Source of the DNA: Erysipelotrichaceae bacterium
GTDB taxonomy: Bacteria; Bacillota_I; Bacilli_A; Erysipelotrichales; Erysipelotrichaceae
NCBI GenBank assembly: GCA_027449005.1
Contig: DAIDML010000007.1
Location: forward strand, 1 to 6,801
DNA: 6,801 nucleotides
Reading direction: 5' to 3'
Positions 1 through 6,337 of the stretch are shown piece after piece. Under the pieces are notes generated by a model. The model ran no database searches. It worked only from the letters and a program-made list of their open reading frames with translations, and was not told where the DNA came from. Within the stretch, counting starts at the first letter, position 1. Each line of letters opens with the position of its first letter. The translations under genes were made by a program, and so were the position numbers.

Positions 1-1097
1 TATACCCTACTCCCATCAGTTCTTTGATTTGACGCTGTCCAACCAAAGCGATAAAAGCACCGACACTCAAAAACAAGCTCATCTTAAGCACCCCATGGGC
101 CATCACATGAAACAAGGTGGCACTTAATCCAGCACTGGTACCTAAGGATAATCCTAAAAATAAGTACCCAATCTGAGCAATCGAGGAATAAGCCAATAAG
201 CGTTTGATGTCTTTTTGTCCCATCGCAAACAAGGATCCCGCCAGTATGGCCATCATCGCAAAAACTTGCAAGGAAGAATCAAGGTTGAGTTGTTGAAGCC
301 ACTCAAATCTAAAGATTTGATAAAGAATACGAATGAATAAAATGATGTATACCTTTCCTACTAATCCTCCAAGGAGTGCTGAACTAGCGGAAGGAGCTAC
401 ACTGTAGGCATCAGGAAGCCACACATGCAAAGGAAACATCGCTGCTTTGATCCCAAAGCCCACCATCATGAACACCATGGCCATGGTGAGGACCACAGGA
501 TAGTCAATGTAGGCTTGATTTAAAGCGAGGGCTAACGCATCCATGTTGAGTTGTCCACTGATCATGTATAAAAAAGCAATGGCCATTAAAATGGAAATTG
601 AACCAATGGAATTAAGCATCAGATAGCGAAATGAAGCTAAGTAATTGGCTTTAGAGTGTTTAATGGAAATAATGGCCGCAGAGGTGATGGATAAGATTTC
701 CATGAACACATACATGTTGAAGATATCATTGGTGTAGGTTAAGCCATTGATCGCAAAAAGCATCAATAGCACCAAGGTTGCATATGAAGCAAACTTGTCT
801 TCAGAAATATGATGTTTCATATCACTGAGCGCATAAGAGGCCACCAAGGTGGACAATGACATCACAAAGGTTCCAAACACCATGGACAACCAAGTGAACT
901 TAAATTCAATCCCAATGGAAACATCCCATGAGGAAAACACCACACTGGCGTTGGCGATGTCACTGCCATTAAGGATGGTCATCCATGTCATGGCAGTCAC
1001 AAATAGAATGGTGCTCATGAAAATGACTTTAACCAACATCACCTGTTTTTTAAGTAAAGGCAGAATCAAAGCACTGACAAGCAGTGGAAGAAGAATC
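1..1097. repeat. Direct repeat, D3 copy of the mnhD duplication
   Basis: This segment aligns without gaps to 3369-4465 (offset 3368 bases). By hand count, 421-900 differs from its partner at about 50 of 480 positions, none changing an amino acid. The level varies along the copy: only about two differences in 1021-1097 and four in 721-840, but about twelve in 601-660. Similarity stops abruptly at 1097, inside codon 7, and the upstream DNA is unrelated. The repeat runs off the left edge. Confidence 0.9.
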
Positions 1098-1117
1098 CAA
1101 AGTAGAAGCAGGTTCAT
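1..1117 (-). CDS. mnhD: MnhD (MrpD) paralogue, second copy (D3), C-terminal end beyond the window
   Basis: This is a third antiporter-like subunit, open without a stop for 372 codons from the ATG at 1117 to the left edge; about 120 residues are missing if it matches D1 in length. It aligns with D1 without gaps. Glu140, Lys224, Lys255, His337, His341 and Lys345 are all kept, so it looks functional. The first seven codons differ from D1 (MNLLLLW against MSLRVLL). Residues 58-237 and 291-337 are identical, while 238-290 and the stretch from 338 onward are diverged; for example, PDAHSNAP of D1 is PDAYSVAP here. It is the only gene here not overlapping its predecessor: 30 bases separate it from D2, with AAAGGAGA at 1123-1130. 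It probably encodes an extra or alternative MrpD-type module of the same complex. Confidence 0.88.
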   Translation of the reverse strand, partial: MNLLLLWILLPLLVSALILPLLKKQVMLVKVIFMSTILFVTAMTWMTILNGSDIANASVVFSSWDVSIGIEFKFTWLSMVFGTFVMSLSTLVASYALSDMKHHISEDKFASYATLVLLMLFAINGLTYTNDIFNMYVFMEILSITSAAIISIKHSKANYLASFRYLMLNSIGSISILMAIAFLYMISGQLNMDALALALNQAYIDYPVVLTMAMVFMMVGFGIKAAMFPLHVWLPDAYSVAPSASSALLGGLVGKVYIILFIRILYQIFRFEWLQQLNLDSSLQVFAMMAILAGSLFAMGQKDIKRLLAYSSIAQIGYLFLGLSLGTSAGLSATLFHVMAHGVLKMSLFLSVGAFIALVGQRQIKELMGVGY

Positions 1118-1122
1118 GCTTG

Positions 1123-1130
1123 TCTCCTTT
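1123..1130 (-). promoter_or_regulatory. Shine-Dalgarno site of the second MnhD (D3)
   Basis: AAAGGAGA on the minus strand, five bases before the ATG at 1117. It fixes the start of D3, the only gene here that cannot rely on overlap coupling. The 30-base spacer holding it (1118-1147) shows no inverted repeat that would act as a terminator. Confidence 0.8.
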
Positions 1131-1147
1131 CGGGTTGAAAATGAAAA

Positions 1148-3001
1148 TTATAGTCTAAAGATGAGGGTTAACAGTAAGGTAAAGAGTAGGATGACATACA
1201 ATAAGACATCCCCTAACATGAGTGGTCGTTCCACATGTTCAACCACATACTCACTTAAATCTTCACCCATTTTTTCAACTGGTTTATAAATCATGGCTTC
1301 TAAGTTAAGCCATGTAGGTAAGTGAAGGTGGAACAAATCCAGTTTAATACCCACAAAGAAGATCAGTGTTCCTAAACCTATGACACGAACCATCACAAAG
1401 ATATCTCTCATATTAAAGAACACAATCTCAGTAAGGTAGGTCGCCACAAACTGTGGATCATAAGAGAAGGACAATACCGCAGGAATAAGTAATGTATCCA
1501 AGATGAAACGTGGTTGTAAACCGATGAAAACAATCGCAATGGCGAGGATACTCATGGCTAAAGTCATCATGCGAGTTGATTTGGTTTTTTCTCTAATCTT
1601 GGTTTTCTCTTTTCCAAAAAAGATGAAAGAATAGAATTTAATAAAGGAAGTCACAGTTCCAGCACTCACTAACGTGAAGAGCATCTCTGCGTATCTAAAA
1701 GATGAATCACCATACTTAATGGCTTCTTCAATCGCATGATGAAGCATGGATTTGGAAGCAAACCCATTGAAAAGTGGGACCCCCATGATGCCTAAAACCC
1801 CAAACAAAGCAAGGAACGCAATGAAAGGGAATTTCTTGGCTAATCCTCCAAGACGATACATGTTGGTTTCTTTGGTTTTTAACACCACAAACCCTGCTAC
1901 CATGAACAATAAGGTCTTAAACAAACCATGGTTAATCATATGATACAATGCACCACTGTAACCCATCGCTCCTTTAACTCCTAAATAGGAAGCCACTCCA
2001 ATTCCCATCACAATGTATCCCATTTGAGACACCGAATGATATGCCAACATGCGTTTAACATTGCCTTCTAATAGGGCTAAAGTAACTCCAACGACCATGG
2101 TGATGATCCCAACCCAAATGATTAAGACCCCAAATTCTTTAGCCGTTACCCAACGAAGCGCATCATCCCAGTTCACTAACCCAGGATCTGAGAAGAATAA
2201 GACGGTGGCAACTCTAAAAATACCATAAGCTCCGACTTTAGTGAGGATGGCTGAAGAAATGGCCGTCATGGTGAATGGCGCTGATTCATACACGCGTGGT
2301 ACCCAGAAGTGAAGCGGAACAACCCCAGCCTTCATTCCAAATCCCAATAAGAATAATCCACCAATCACGTATTTACTGATGCCAAGCATGGAGAATTTTT
2401 CAGCCAGGTTCACCCATTCAAGTGAACCTGTGTATGCCCCAAGCATGATGATTCCACCTAAAATGGCCAACCCTCCAATGATGCCTAAATAGATGTATTC
2501 ATTGCCTGCTTCATAGGCATCTTGACAGCGGAAATGCACTATCATTCCATAAGTCGAGAAGGTCATAAGTTCAAAGAAAAGGAAGAAACTTAGTAAGTCC
2601 GCTGCCATGAGTGAACCCATGGTCGCAATGAAGGTCATCATGTAGAAAAAATAGAATGAGCGTTGGCGTTGTTCATGAGTGATGTCATTGATCGCAAACA
2701 ATCCCACCACAAAAAACATGATCCCTGCAAAGGACATTAAAATATAGTTGAGTAAATCAATCTTGAAGATGACACCAAACCCTAGAATATCATCAAAACG
2801 ATAGATGATTGGAGCTTCAATGACCATTGGATATAAGGCAATGATGACCCCAGTCGCAAACACAATGAAAAGTCCTGATAAGGTTTTTCTTAGTTTTGAG
2901 CGTTGTGATCCCACCAGTGGCATCAACATGACTTCAAGTAACCCTACCCCAATAAGCCATAAAGGCAGTGTGATAATCAGTGTAGATAAGAATTGATTCA
3001 T
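1148..3001 (-). CDS. NuoL/MrpA-like antiporter subunit, 617 residues (D2)
   Basis: This is a second antiporter-like membrane subunit, longer than and clearly distinct in sequence from D1 and D3. The core matches the family: Glu144 in FFLFFELMTFSTYG, Lys224 in GFGMKAGVVPLHFW, Lys255 in LTKVGAYG, LLEGNVKRMLAYHSVSQMGY at 310-329, His354, His358 and Lys362 in YHMINHGLFK, and Lys417 in GFASKSM. After the 14-helix core come a helix at about 534-551, an amphipathic stretch at about 563-595 and a last helix at about 596-615, resembling the lateral extension of NuoL-type proteins. It lacks the MbhD/MbhE-like end of full MrpA, which this operon encodes separately, so it may be the NuoL-like half of a split MrpA. 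A 600-residue MrpD-type paralogue is the alternative. GAGGTGG at 3005-3011 precedes the ATG; the stop is TAA. Confidence 0.85.
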   Translation of the reverse strand: MNQFLSTLIITLPLWLIGVGLLEVMLMPLVGSQRSKLRKTLSGLFIVFATGVIIALYPMVIEAPIIYRFDDILGFGVIFKIDLLNYILMSFAGIMFFVVGLFAINDITHEQRQRSFYFFYMMTFIATMGSLMAADLLSFFLFFELMTFSTYGMIVHFRCQDAYEAGNEYIYLGIIGGLAILGGIIMLGAYTGSLEWVNLAEKFSMLGISKYVIGGLFLLGFGMKAGVVPLHFWVPRVYESAPFTMTAISSAILTKVGAYGIFRVATVLFFSDPGLVNWDDALRWVTAKEFGVLIIWVGIITMVVGVTLALLEGNVKRMLAYHSVSQMGYIVMGIGVASYLGVKGAMGYSGALYHMINHGLFKTLLFMVAGFVVLKTKETNMYRLGGLAKKFPFIAFLALFGVLGIMGVPLFNGFASKSMLHHAIEEAIKYGDSSFRYAEMLFTLVSAGTVTSFIKFYSFIFFGKEKTKIREKTKSTRMMTLAMSILAIAIVFIGLQPRFILDTLLIPAVLSFSYDPQFVATYLTEIVFFNMRDIFVMVRVIGLGTLIFFVGIKLDLFHLHLPTWLNLEAMIYKPVEKMGEDLSEYVVEHVERPLMLGDVLLYVILLFTLLLTLIFRL

Positions 3002-4485
3002 AGTCCACCTCGCATCATCGTGTTGATGGCGACATCAATCACATCTTTTAGTATGTTTGGGTACAAGCCAATCGCAAGGTTAATGATCAGTAAACTGACC
3101 AGTGAAACACTCATGGTGAGTGGTATCTTATCAAGCTTCATGTCTTTAGCTAGGGATGAATTATCTTTAAAAAACCCATTAATGATGATAGGCATATAAT
3201 ACACCGCATTTAGAAAACTGGAAAGAATAATCACCACAAGGGCAATCGCAAAATCAGCTCGAATCAGTGCATTGGATAAGTAAAACTTACTCATAAAGCC
3301 CATGGTTCCTGGAATTCCAATCAGTCCTAAGGCAGAAACCCCAAAGACGGTTAAAGATAACGGCATCTCCCATCCTATGCCTTGAAGATCAGCAATCTTA
3401 CGTTGATGGGTTTGGTAAATGAACGCTCCAACACTTAGAAACAGTCCAATCTTTAAGACACCGTGGGTCATAATGTGAAACAAGGTAGCACTTAATCCTG
3501 CACTGGTGCCTAAGGATAAACCTAAAAACAAGTAGCCAATCTGTGCAATGGAGGAGTACGCCAATAAGCGTTTAATGTCTTTTTGTCCCATCGCAAACAA
3601 TGATCCAGCTAAGATGCCTAAAAGAGCGAAAATGGAAAGTGTTGTATTCAAGTTAAAGGTTTCAAACCATGCAAAACGATACACTAAATGCATCAAACGA
3701 ATCAGTAAAATAATGTAGACTTTCACCACAATCCCTGACAGTAAAGCTGAGCTTGGCGATGGTGCATTGGAGTGTGCATCAGGGAGCCATACATGAAGTG
3801 GAAACATGGCTGCTTTGATTCCAAAGCCCACCATCATAAACACCATCGCCATGGTAAGCACCACAGGATAATCAATGTACGCTTGATTCAAAGCTAAGGC
3901 CAAGGCATCCATGTTGAGTTGTCCACTGATCATGTATAGAAAAGCAATCGCCATTAAGATGGAAATCGATCCAATCGAATTCAACATGAGATAGCGAAAG
4001 GACGCAAGATAATTGGCTTTGGAATGTTTGATGGAAATAATCGCGGCTGAAGTAATGGATAAGATTTCCATGAACACATACATATTGAAGATATCATTGG
4101 TGTAAGTTAAGCCATTGATCGCAAAAAGCATCAATAGCACCAAGGTTGCATACGAAGCAAACTTATCTTCAGAAATATGATGTTTCATATCACTGAGCGC
4201 ATACGAGGCCACCAAGGTGGATAAAGACATCACAAACGTGCCAAACACCATAGACAACCAAGTGAATTTGAATTCTATCCCAATGGAAACATCCCATGAG
4301 GAAAACACAACACTGGTATTCGCAATAGTATCACCATTCAGAATCGTCATCCATGTCATGGCACTCACAAAAAGGATGGTGCTCATGAAAATGACTTTAA
4401 CCAACACCACCTGTTTTTTAAGTAAAGGTAGAATCAAAGCACTGACAAGCAGTGGAAGAAGAATCAATAATACACGTAAACTCAT
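2998..4485 (-). CDS. mnhD: Na+/H+ antiporter subunit MnhD (MrpD), first copy (D1)
   Basis: This is an antiporter-like subunit of the NuoL/M/N family, carrying one proton or sodium path through the membrane. At 495 residues and about 14 predicted helices, it matches MrpD/MbhH. The expected ion-path residues are present: Glu140 in FNMYVFMEILS (helix 5), Lys224 in GFGIKAAMFPLHVWLPDA (helix 7), Lys255 in VVKVY (helix 8), His337, His341 and Lys345 in FHIMTHGVLK, and Lys400 in GFMSKFYL (helix 12). GGAGGA at 4492-4497 lies six bases before the ATG, which forms an ATGA overlap with mnhC. The TGA stop overlaps the D2 start in the same way. Its N-terminal three quarters is repeated at D3, 3368 bases further down the operon. 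MrpD is the best name; MbhH of a larger redox complex cannot be excluded. Confidence 0.92.
   Translation of the reverse strand: MSLRVLLILLPLLVSALILPLLKKQVVLVKVIFMSTILFVSAMTWMTILNGDTIANTSVVFSSWDVSIGIEFKFTWLSMVFGTFVMSLSTLVASYALSDMKHHISEDKFASYATLVLLMLFAINGLTYTNDIFNMYVFMEILSITSAAIISIKHSKANYLASFRYLMLNSIGSISILMAIAFLYMISGQLNMDALALALNQAYIDYPVVLTMAMVFMMVGFGIKAAMFPLHVWLPDAHSNAPSPSSALLSGIVVKVYIILLIRLMHLVYRFAWFETFNLNTTLSIFALLGILAGSLFAMGQKDIKRLLAYSSIAQIGYLFLGLSLGTSAGLSATLFHIMTHGVLKIGLFLSVGAFIYQTHQRKIADLQGIGWEMPLSLTVFGVSALGLIGIPGTMGFMSKFYLSNALIRADFAIALVVIILSSFLNAVYYMPIIINGFFKDNSSLAKDMKLDKIPLTMSVSLVSLLIINLAIGLYPNILKDVIDVAINTMMRGGL
3369..4465. repeat. Direct repeat, D1 copy of the mnhD duplication
   Basis: This is the partner of the repeat at 1-1097, in the same orientation, with D2 lying between the copies. 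The part coding residues 238-290 (3616-3774) is far more diverged than its flanks, as seen in the translations. Position 4465 is the last matching base on the mnhC side; the remaining D1 codons and the mnhC overlap have no counterpart at D3. Confidence 0.9.
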
Positions 4486-4838
4486 GAAGGATCCTCCATG
4501 ATGTCTTTGAGTTCACAACTTTGTGTGAATTCATAGATTTTGATGATTAAGGATAAAGAATAAGCAGAAATGGACACTGCAACCACAATTCCCGTCAGAA
4601 TAAGCGCAGAAGGAATGGGGTTAATGAACCCACTTTGTGTGGTGGGAGTAAAAATAGGAGAAACGCCATTAGAAATCGTGCCAATGCTCACAAAAAACAA
4701 GAACACCGCCGTTTCCATGATGTTTAAACCAATAATGCGTTTCACTAGATTGGAGTGCGTGAGGACTGTGTGTAATCCAATCACAAACAAGGCCATTGCT
4801 CCAATGTAGTTCATGTGACTTAATAATAGATCAATCAT
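4482..4838 (-). CDS. mnhC: Na+/H+ antiporter subunit MnhC (MrpC), NuoK-like
   Basis: This is subunit C of the antiporter, a homologue of complex I NuoK and of MbhG. It has 118 residues and three predicted helices at about 10-27, 33-54 and 77-100. The NuoK-like mark is GLNIMETAVFLFF at 37-49, with membrane-embedded Glu42. The third helix is preceded by NPIPSALILTGIVVAV at 73-88; the first residue of this motif is usually Asp in the family as I recall it, and here is Asn73. The C-terminal tail, after about residue 101, is polar and longer than the minimum. An AGAGGTG site at 4843-4849 supports the start. It overlaps mnhB by eight bases and D1 by ATGA. Confidence 0.9.
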   Translation of the reverse strand: MIDLLLSHMNYIGAMALFVIGLHTVLTHSNLVKRIIGLNIMETAVFLFFVSIGTISNGVSPIFTPTTQSGFINPIPSALILTGIVVAVSISAYSLSLIIKIYEFTQSCELKDIMEDPS

Positions 4839-5259
4839 GAGGCACCTCTATGAGTGTTCTAAAGAGTGTAATCATGGTTGAAGCAACCTTAATCCCAATC
4901 CCAATGGTCAATAACGCAATCATACCACTGGACATAAGTGAATAAGCCTCACCTAATGGAAATCCTGCTGAGGCATTCGCTAAAAAGGATCCTACTGTGA
5001 CTAAGCCAACTAGACCTACTAAGACATACCACAATACGCCTGCGGTCTCAACCAGTTTTAAAACATGATGAGGAAGCTTCTTTTCTGCCGCATCAAGACC
5101 AAACGTCAATGTATACAAGACAAAGCCTGCACTCACTATCGCTCCTCCTGAAAAGCCTCCTCCAGGAGTAATATGACCATGCATCATGATAAAAAAACCA
5201 AAGAGTAAGATAAAAGGAAACAACAACTTCGTAATGGTTTTTAAAATAATATCATTCAT
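4831..5259 (-). CDS. mnhB: Na+/H+ antiporter subunit MnhB (MrpB)
   Basis: This is subunit B of the Mrp/Mnh antiporter (MbhF in hydrogenase naming), a four-helix membrane protein of 142 residues, close to the usual size. Helices are predicted at about 9-27, 36-54, 68-92 and 108-134. The family motif is MHGHITPGGGFSGGA at 26-40, with the GHxxPGGGF core and a glycine-rich turn; SGMIALLTIGIGIKV at 111-125 resembles the conserved last helix. The AAAGGAGA site at 5265-5272 lies five bases before the ATG. The gene starts inside the last codons of the MbhE-like gene and runs eight bases into mnhC. All expected motifs are present and no truncation is seen. Confidence 0.92.
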   Translation of the reverse strand: MNDIILKTITKLLFPFILLFGFFIMMHGHITPGGGFSGGAIVSAGFVLYTLTFGLDAAEKKLPHHVLKLVETAGVLWYVLVGLVGLVTVGSFLANASAGFPLGEAYSLMSSGMIALLTIGIGIKVASTMITLFRTLIEVPHD

Positions 5260-5542
5260 GTTTGTCTCCTTTCGAATGTGATGCGCTCATGATGGACACC
5301 ACGGCAGCGATGGAGGTAAACAATACGGTTGTTTCTCCTAACGTATCAAAAGCACGATAATCGGTAATGATGGCTGCGATGATGTTTGCAGCTCCGGTAT
5401 CTTTCAGGGATTGAGTTTTATAGTATTCCGCTAAATTGTTATGAGCAGGTGCATTAGGATCTCCCATGGCTGGCATGGTTAAGACTCCCCAAGATAGAAT
5501 GAGAAAGAGCACCGCAAAAAGTAAGGTCGTGAGATGTTTCAT
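5252..5542 (-). CDS. mbhE: MbhE-family subunit (second free-standing piece of the MrpA C-terminal region)
   Basis: This is a 96-residue protein of the MbhE type, corresponding to the extreme C-terminal part of long MrpA and related to a portion of NuoJ. It has an N-terminal hydrophobic segment at about 4-22, a hydrophilic loop at 27-48, and a C-terminal helix at about 71-86. The loop may lie outside the membrane. The diagnostic motif begins at TGAAN (49-53) and continues with DYRAFDTLGE at 61-70, including Glu70. It overlaps the MbhD-like gene by ATGA and mnhB by eight bases, ending in TGA. Its ribosome binding site is the weakest of the operon: GGAG at 5554-5557, about 11 bases from the ATG. 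Translation probably relies on coupling from the gene before it. Confidence 0.87.
   Translation of the reverse strand: MKHLTTLLFAVLFLILSWGVLTMPAMGDPNAPAHNNLAEYYKTQSLKDTGAANIIAAIITDYRAFDTLGETTVLFTSIAAVVSIMSASHSKGDKHE
5265..5272 (-). promoter_or_regulatory. Shine-Dalgarno site of mnhB
   Basis: AAAGGAGA on the minus strand, five bases before the mnhB ATG, inside the end of the MbhE-like gene. The site, spacer and start closely match those of D3: CGAAAGGAGACAA, one variable base, then CATGAA. This supports 5259 rather than a later codon as the start. Confidence 0.75.
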
Positions 5543-5781
5543 TTTTCTAATCGCTCCGTTTTCGCAAGTAAAGCTAAAAAGAGTAAGGTGGTAATTCCCG
5601 CTCCAATGGCTGCTTCAGTGAGCGCAACATCAGGTGCCATGAGCAGTAACCACAAGACACTCATCATGAGTGAATAGGAAGCAAAAATGATAATGGCACT
5701 TAATAAGTCTTTCGTATGTTCAACCGCAATGGCCGCAACAATCAGAAAGATAAGTAGTAAAGCATTAAAGAGTTGACTCAT
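5539..5781 (-). CDS. mbhD: MbhD-family subunit (free-standing piece of the MrpA C-terminal region)
   Basis: This 80-residue membrane protein matches the MbhD-type domain (DUF4040 family), which in long bacterial MrpA proteins is fused behind the NuoL-like part. It resembles part of complex I subunit NuoJ and lies at the proposed ion-path junction of the complex. Three hydrophobic helices are seen at about 5-22, 26-47 and 56-74. The motif APDVALTEAAIGAG at 49-62 includes Asp51 and Glu56; this acidic pair is a hallmark of the family, and the Glu is implicated in ion transport. A strong AAAGGAGGA site at 5788-5796 and ATGA overlaps on both sides fix the ends. The name follows the archaeal hydrogenase; nothing in the window shows a hydrogenase. 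Confidence 0.88.
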   Translation of the reverse strand: MSQLFNALLLIFLIVAAIAVEHTKDLLSAIIIFASYSLMMSVLWLLLMAPDVALTEAAIGAGITTLLFLALLAKTERLEK

Positions 5782-6077
5782 TGTTGATCCTCCTTTTTCT
5801 CGTAGGCAATCTTACCAATTAAATGAGCTCCAGTAGGGTTAGTGAGCCAAACAAAGACAATAATCAAAATCAGTTTAATGCTGAGTAATGAAACTCCTTC
5901 ACGAAGCACAAAACCAAGAAGAATAAACCCTGCCCCTAAGGTATCGGCCTTGGTGGTCGCATGAAGGCGTGTAATCGCATCAGGTAAGCGAATAAGGCCT
6001 AAACTTCCCACAAAGAAGAAAAATAAACCTAGTGCAAATAAAACATAGGACAAAACATCAAGAATTATTCCACTCAT
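5778..6077 (-). CDS. mnhG: Na+/H+ antiporter subunit MnhG (MrpG)
   Basis: This is subunit G of the Mrp/Mnh antiporter (MbhC in hydrogenase nomenclature), a membrane protein that packs with subunits E and F. It has 99 residues and three predicted helices at about 5-28, 45-60 and 66-79. The signature is RLPDAITRLHATTKADTLG at 30-48, followed by a C-terminal LTNPTGAHLIGK at 78-89, both typical of the family. The strong site AAAGGAGGA at 6086-6094 lies eight bases before the ATG. The start codon shares the ATGA junction with the mnhF stop, and the TGA stop overlaps the start of the next gene in the same way. The charged tail after residue 90 (AYEKKEDQQ) is probably cytoplasmic. Confidence 0.93.
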   Translation of the reverse strand: MSGIILDVLSYVLFALGLFFFFVGSLGLIRLPDAITRLHATTKADTLGAGFILLGFVLREGVSLLSIKLILIIVFVWLTNPTGAHLIGKIAYEKKEDQQ

Positions 6078-6337
6078 GATCCAAGTCCTCCTTTAAAGAC
6101 AAATTTACTGACACCGACTGACATGATGAATCCTAACAAGGCATAGACCATGGCCACATCAATGAACATTTCTTGGTTTAACACAAAGGCCACTAAGACA
6201 ATGAGGGTGGTAACTTTGGTTGAGATCACGTTGATGGCAATTAAGCGATCAAGCATGCTTGGTCCAATGACAGCGCGAGCCAATGAAATGAAGGTCATCC
6301 CTAAAAGTAAAACCATGACTAATGTTTCGATAAACAT
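6074..6337 (-). CDS. mnhF: Na+/H+ antiporter subunit MnhF (MrpF)
   Basis: This is the short subunit F of the Mrp/Mnh antiporter, equivalent to MbhB of membrane-bound hydrogenases. It is an integral membrane protein of 87 residues, the usual size, with three predicted helices at about 3-21, 36-54 and 59-80. Family marks are Arg21, GPSMLDRLIAIN at 25-36, and DVAMVYALLGF at 60-70, with its buried Asp60. The start is supported by AAAGGAGA at 6345-6352, seven bases upstream and inside the end of mnhE. It overlaps mnhE by 19 bases and ends in TGA within an ATGA junction with mnhG. Expression is therefore probably coupled to both neighbours. Confidence 0.92.
   Translation of the reverse strand: MFIETLVMVLLLGMTFISLARAVIGPSMLDRLIAINVISTKVTTLIVLVAFVLNQEMFIDVAMVYALLGFIMSVGVSKFVFKGGLGS

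Noticed and set aside
1..1117. D3 as a decaying pseudogene
   Set aside because: The frame is open for 372 codons, ion-path residues are kept, silent changes dominate and a strong ribosome binding site is present. The missing end is due only to the window edge.
1118..1147. The D2-D3 spacer as a terminator or internal promoter
   Set aside because: The 30 bases contain no hairpin with a T-run and no convincing -35/-10 pair; they hold only a ribosome binding site.
849..1289. Plus-strand open frame of 146 codons, with a similar one at 4217-4501
   Set aside because: Both lie antisense to the two MnhD copies at equivalent positions, so their resemblance is simply that of the duplicated DNA. The products have no recognisable family features, and the first also crosses the end of D2 on the other strand.
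1746..1943. Short plus-strand open frames at 1746-1943, 2805-2996, 2993-3199, 4570-4809 and 6150-6461
   Set aside because: All are antisense to strongly supported membrane protein genes, and no family features are visible in them.
1..4485. The mnhD repeat as an assembly artefact
   Set aside because: The copies differ by about ten percent silently, differ strongly in residues 238-290, and have distinct starts and flanks. A false duplication of reads would give identical DNA.
5252..5781. The two small MbhD- and MbhE-like genes as fragments of one frameshifted MrpA
   Set aside because: Each has its own start at an overlapping junction, at the size and in the order of the separate genes in archaeal-type clusters. 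The NuoL-like part that would precede them is not upstream; MnhG is.
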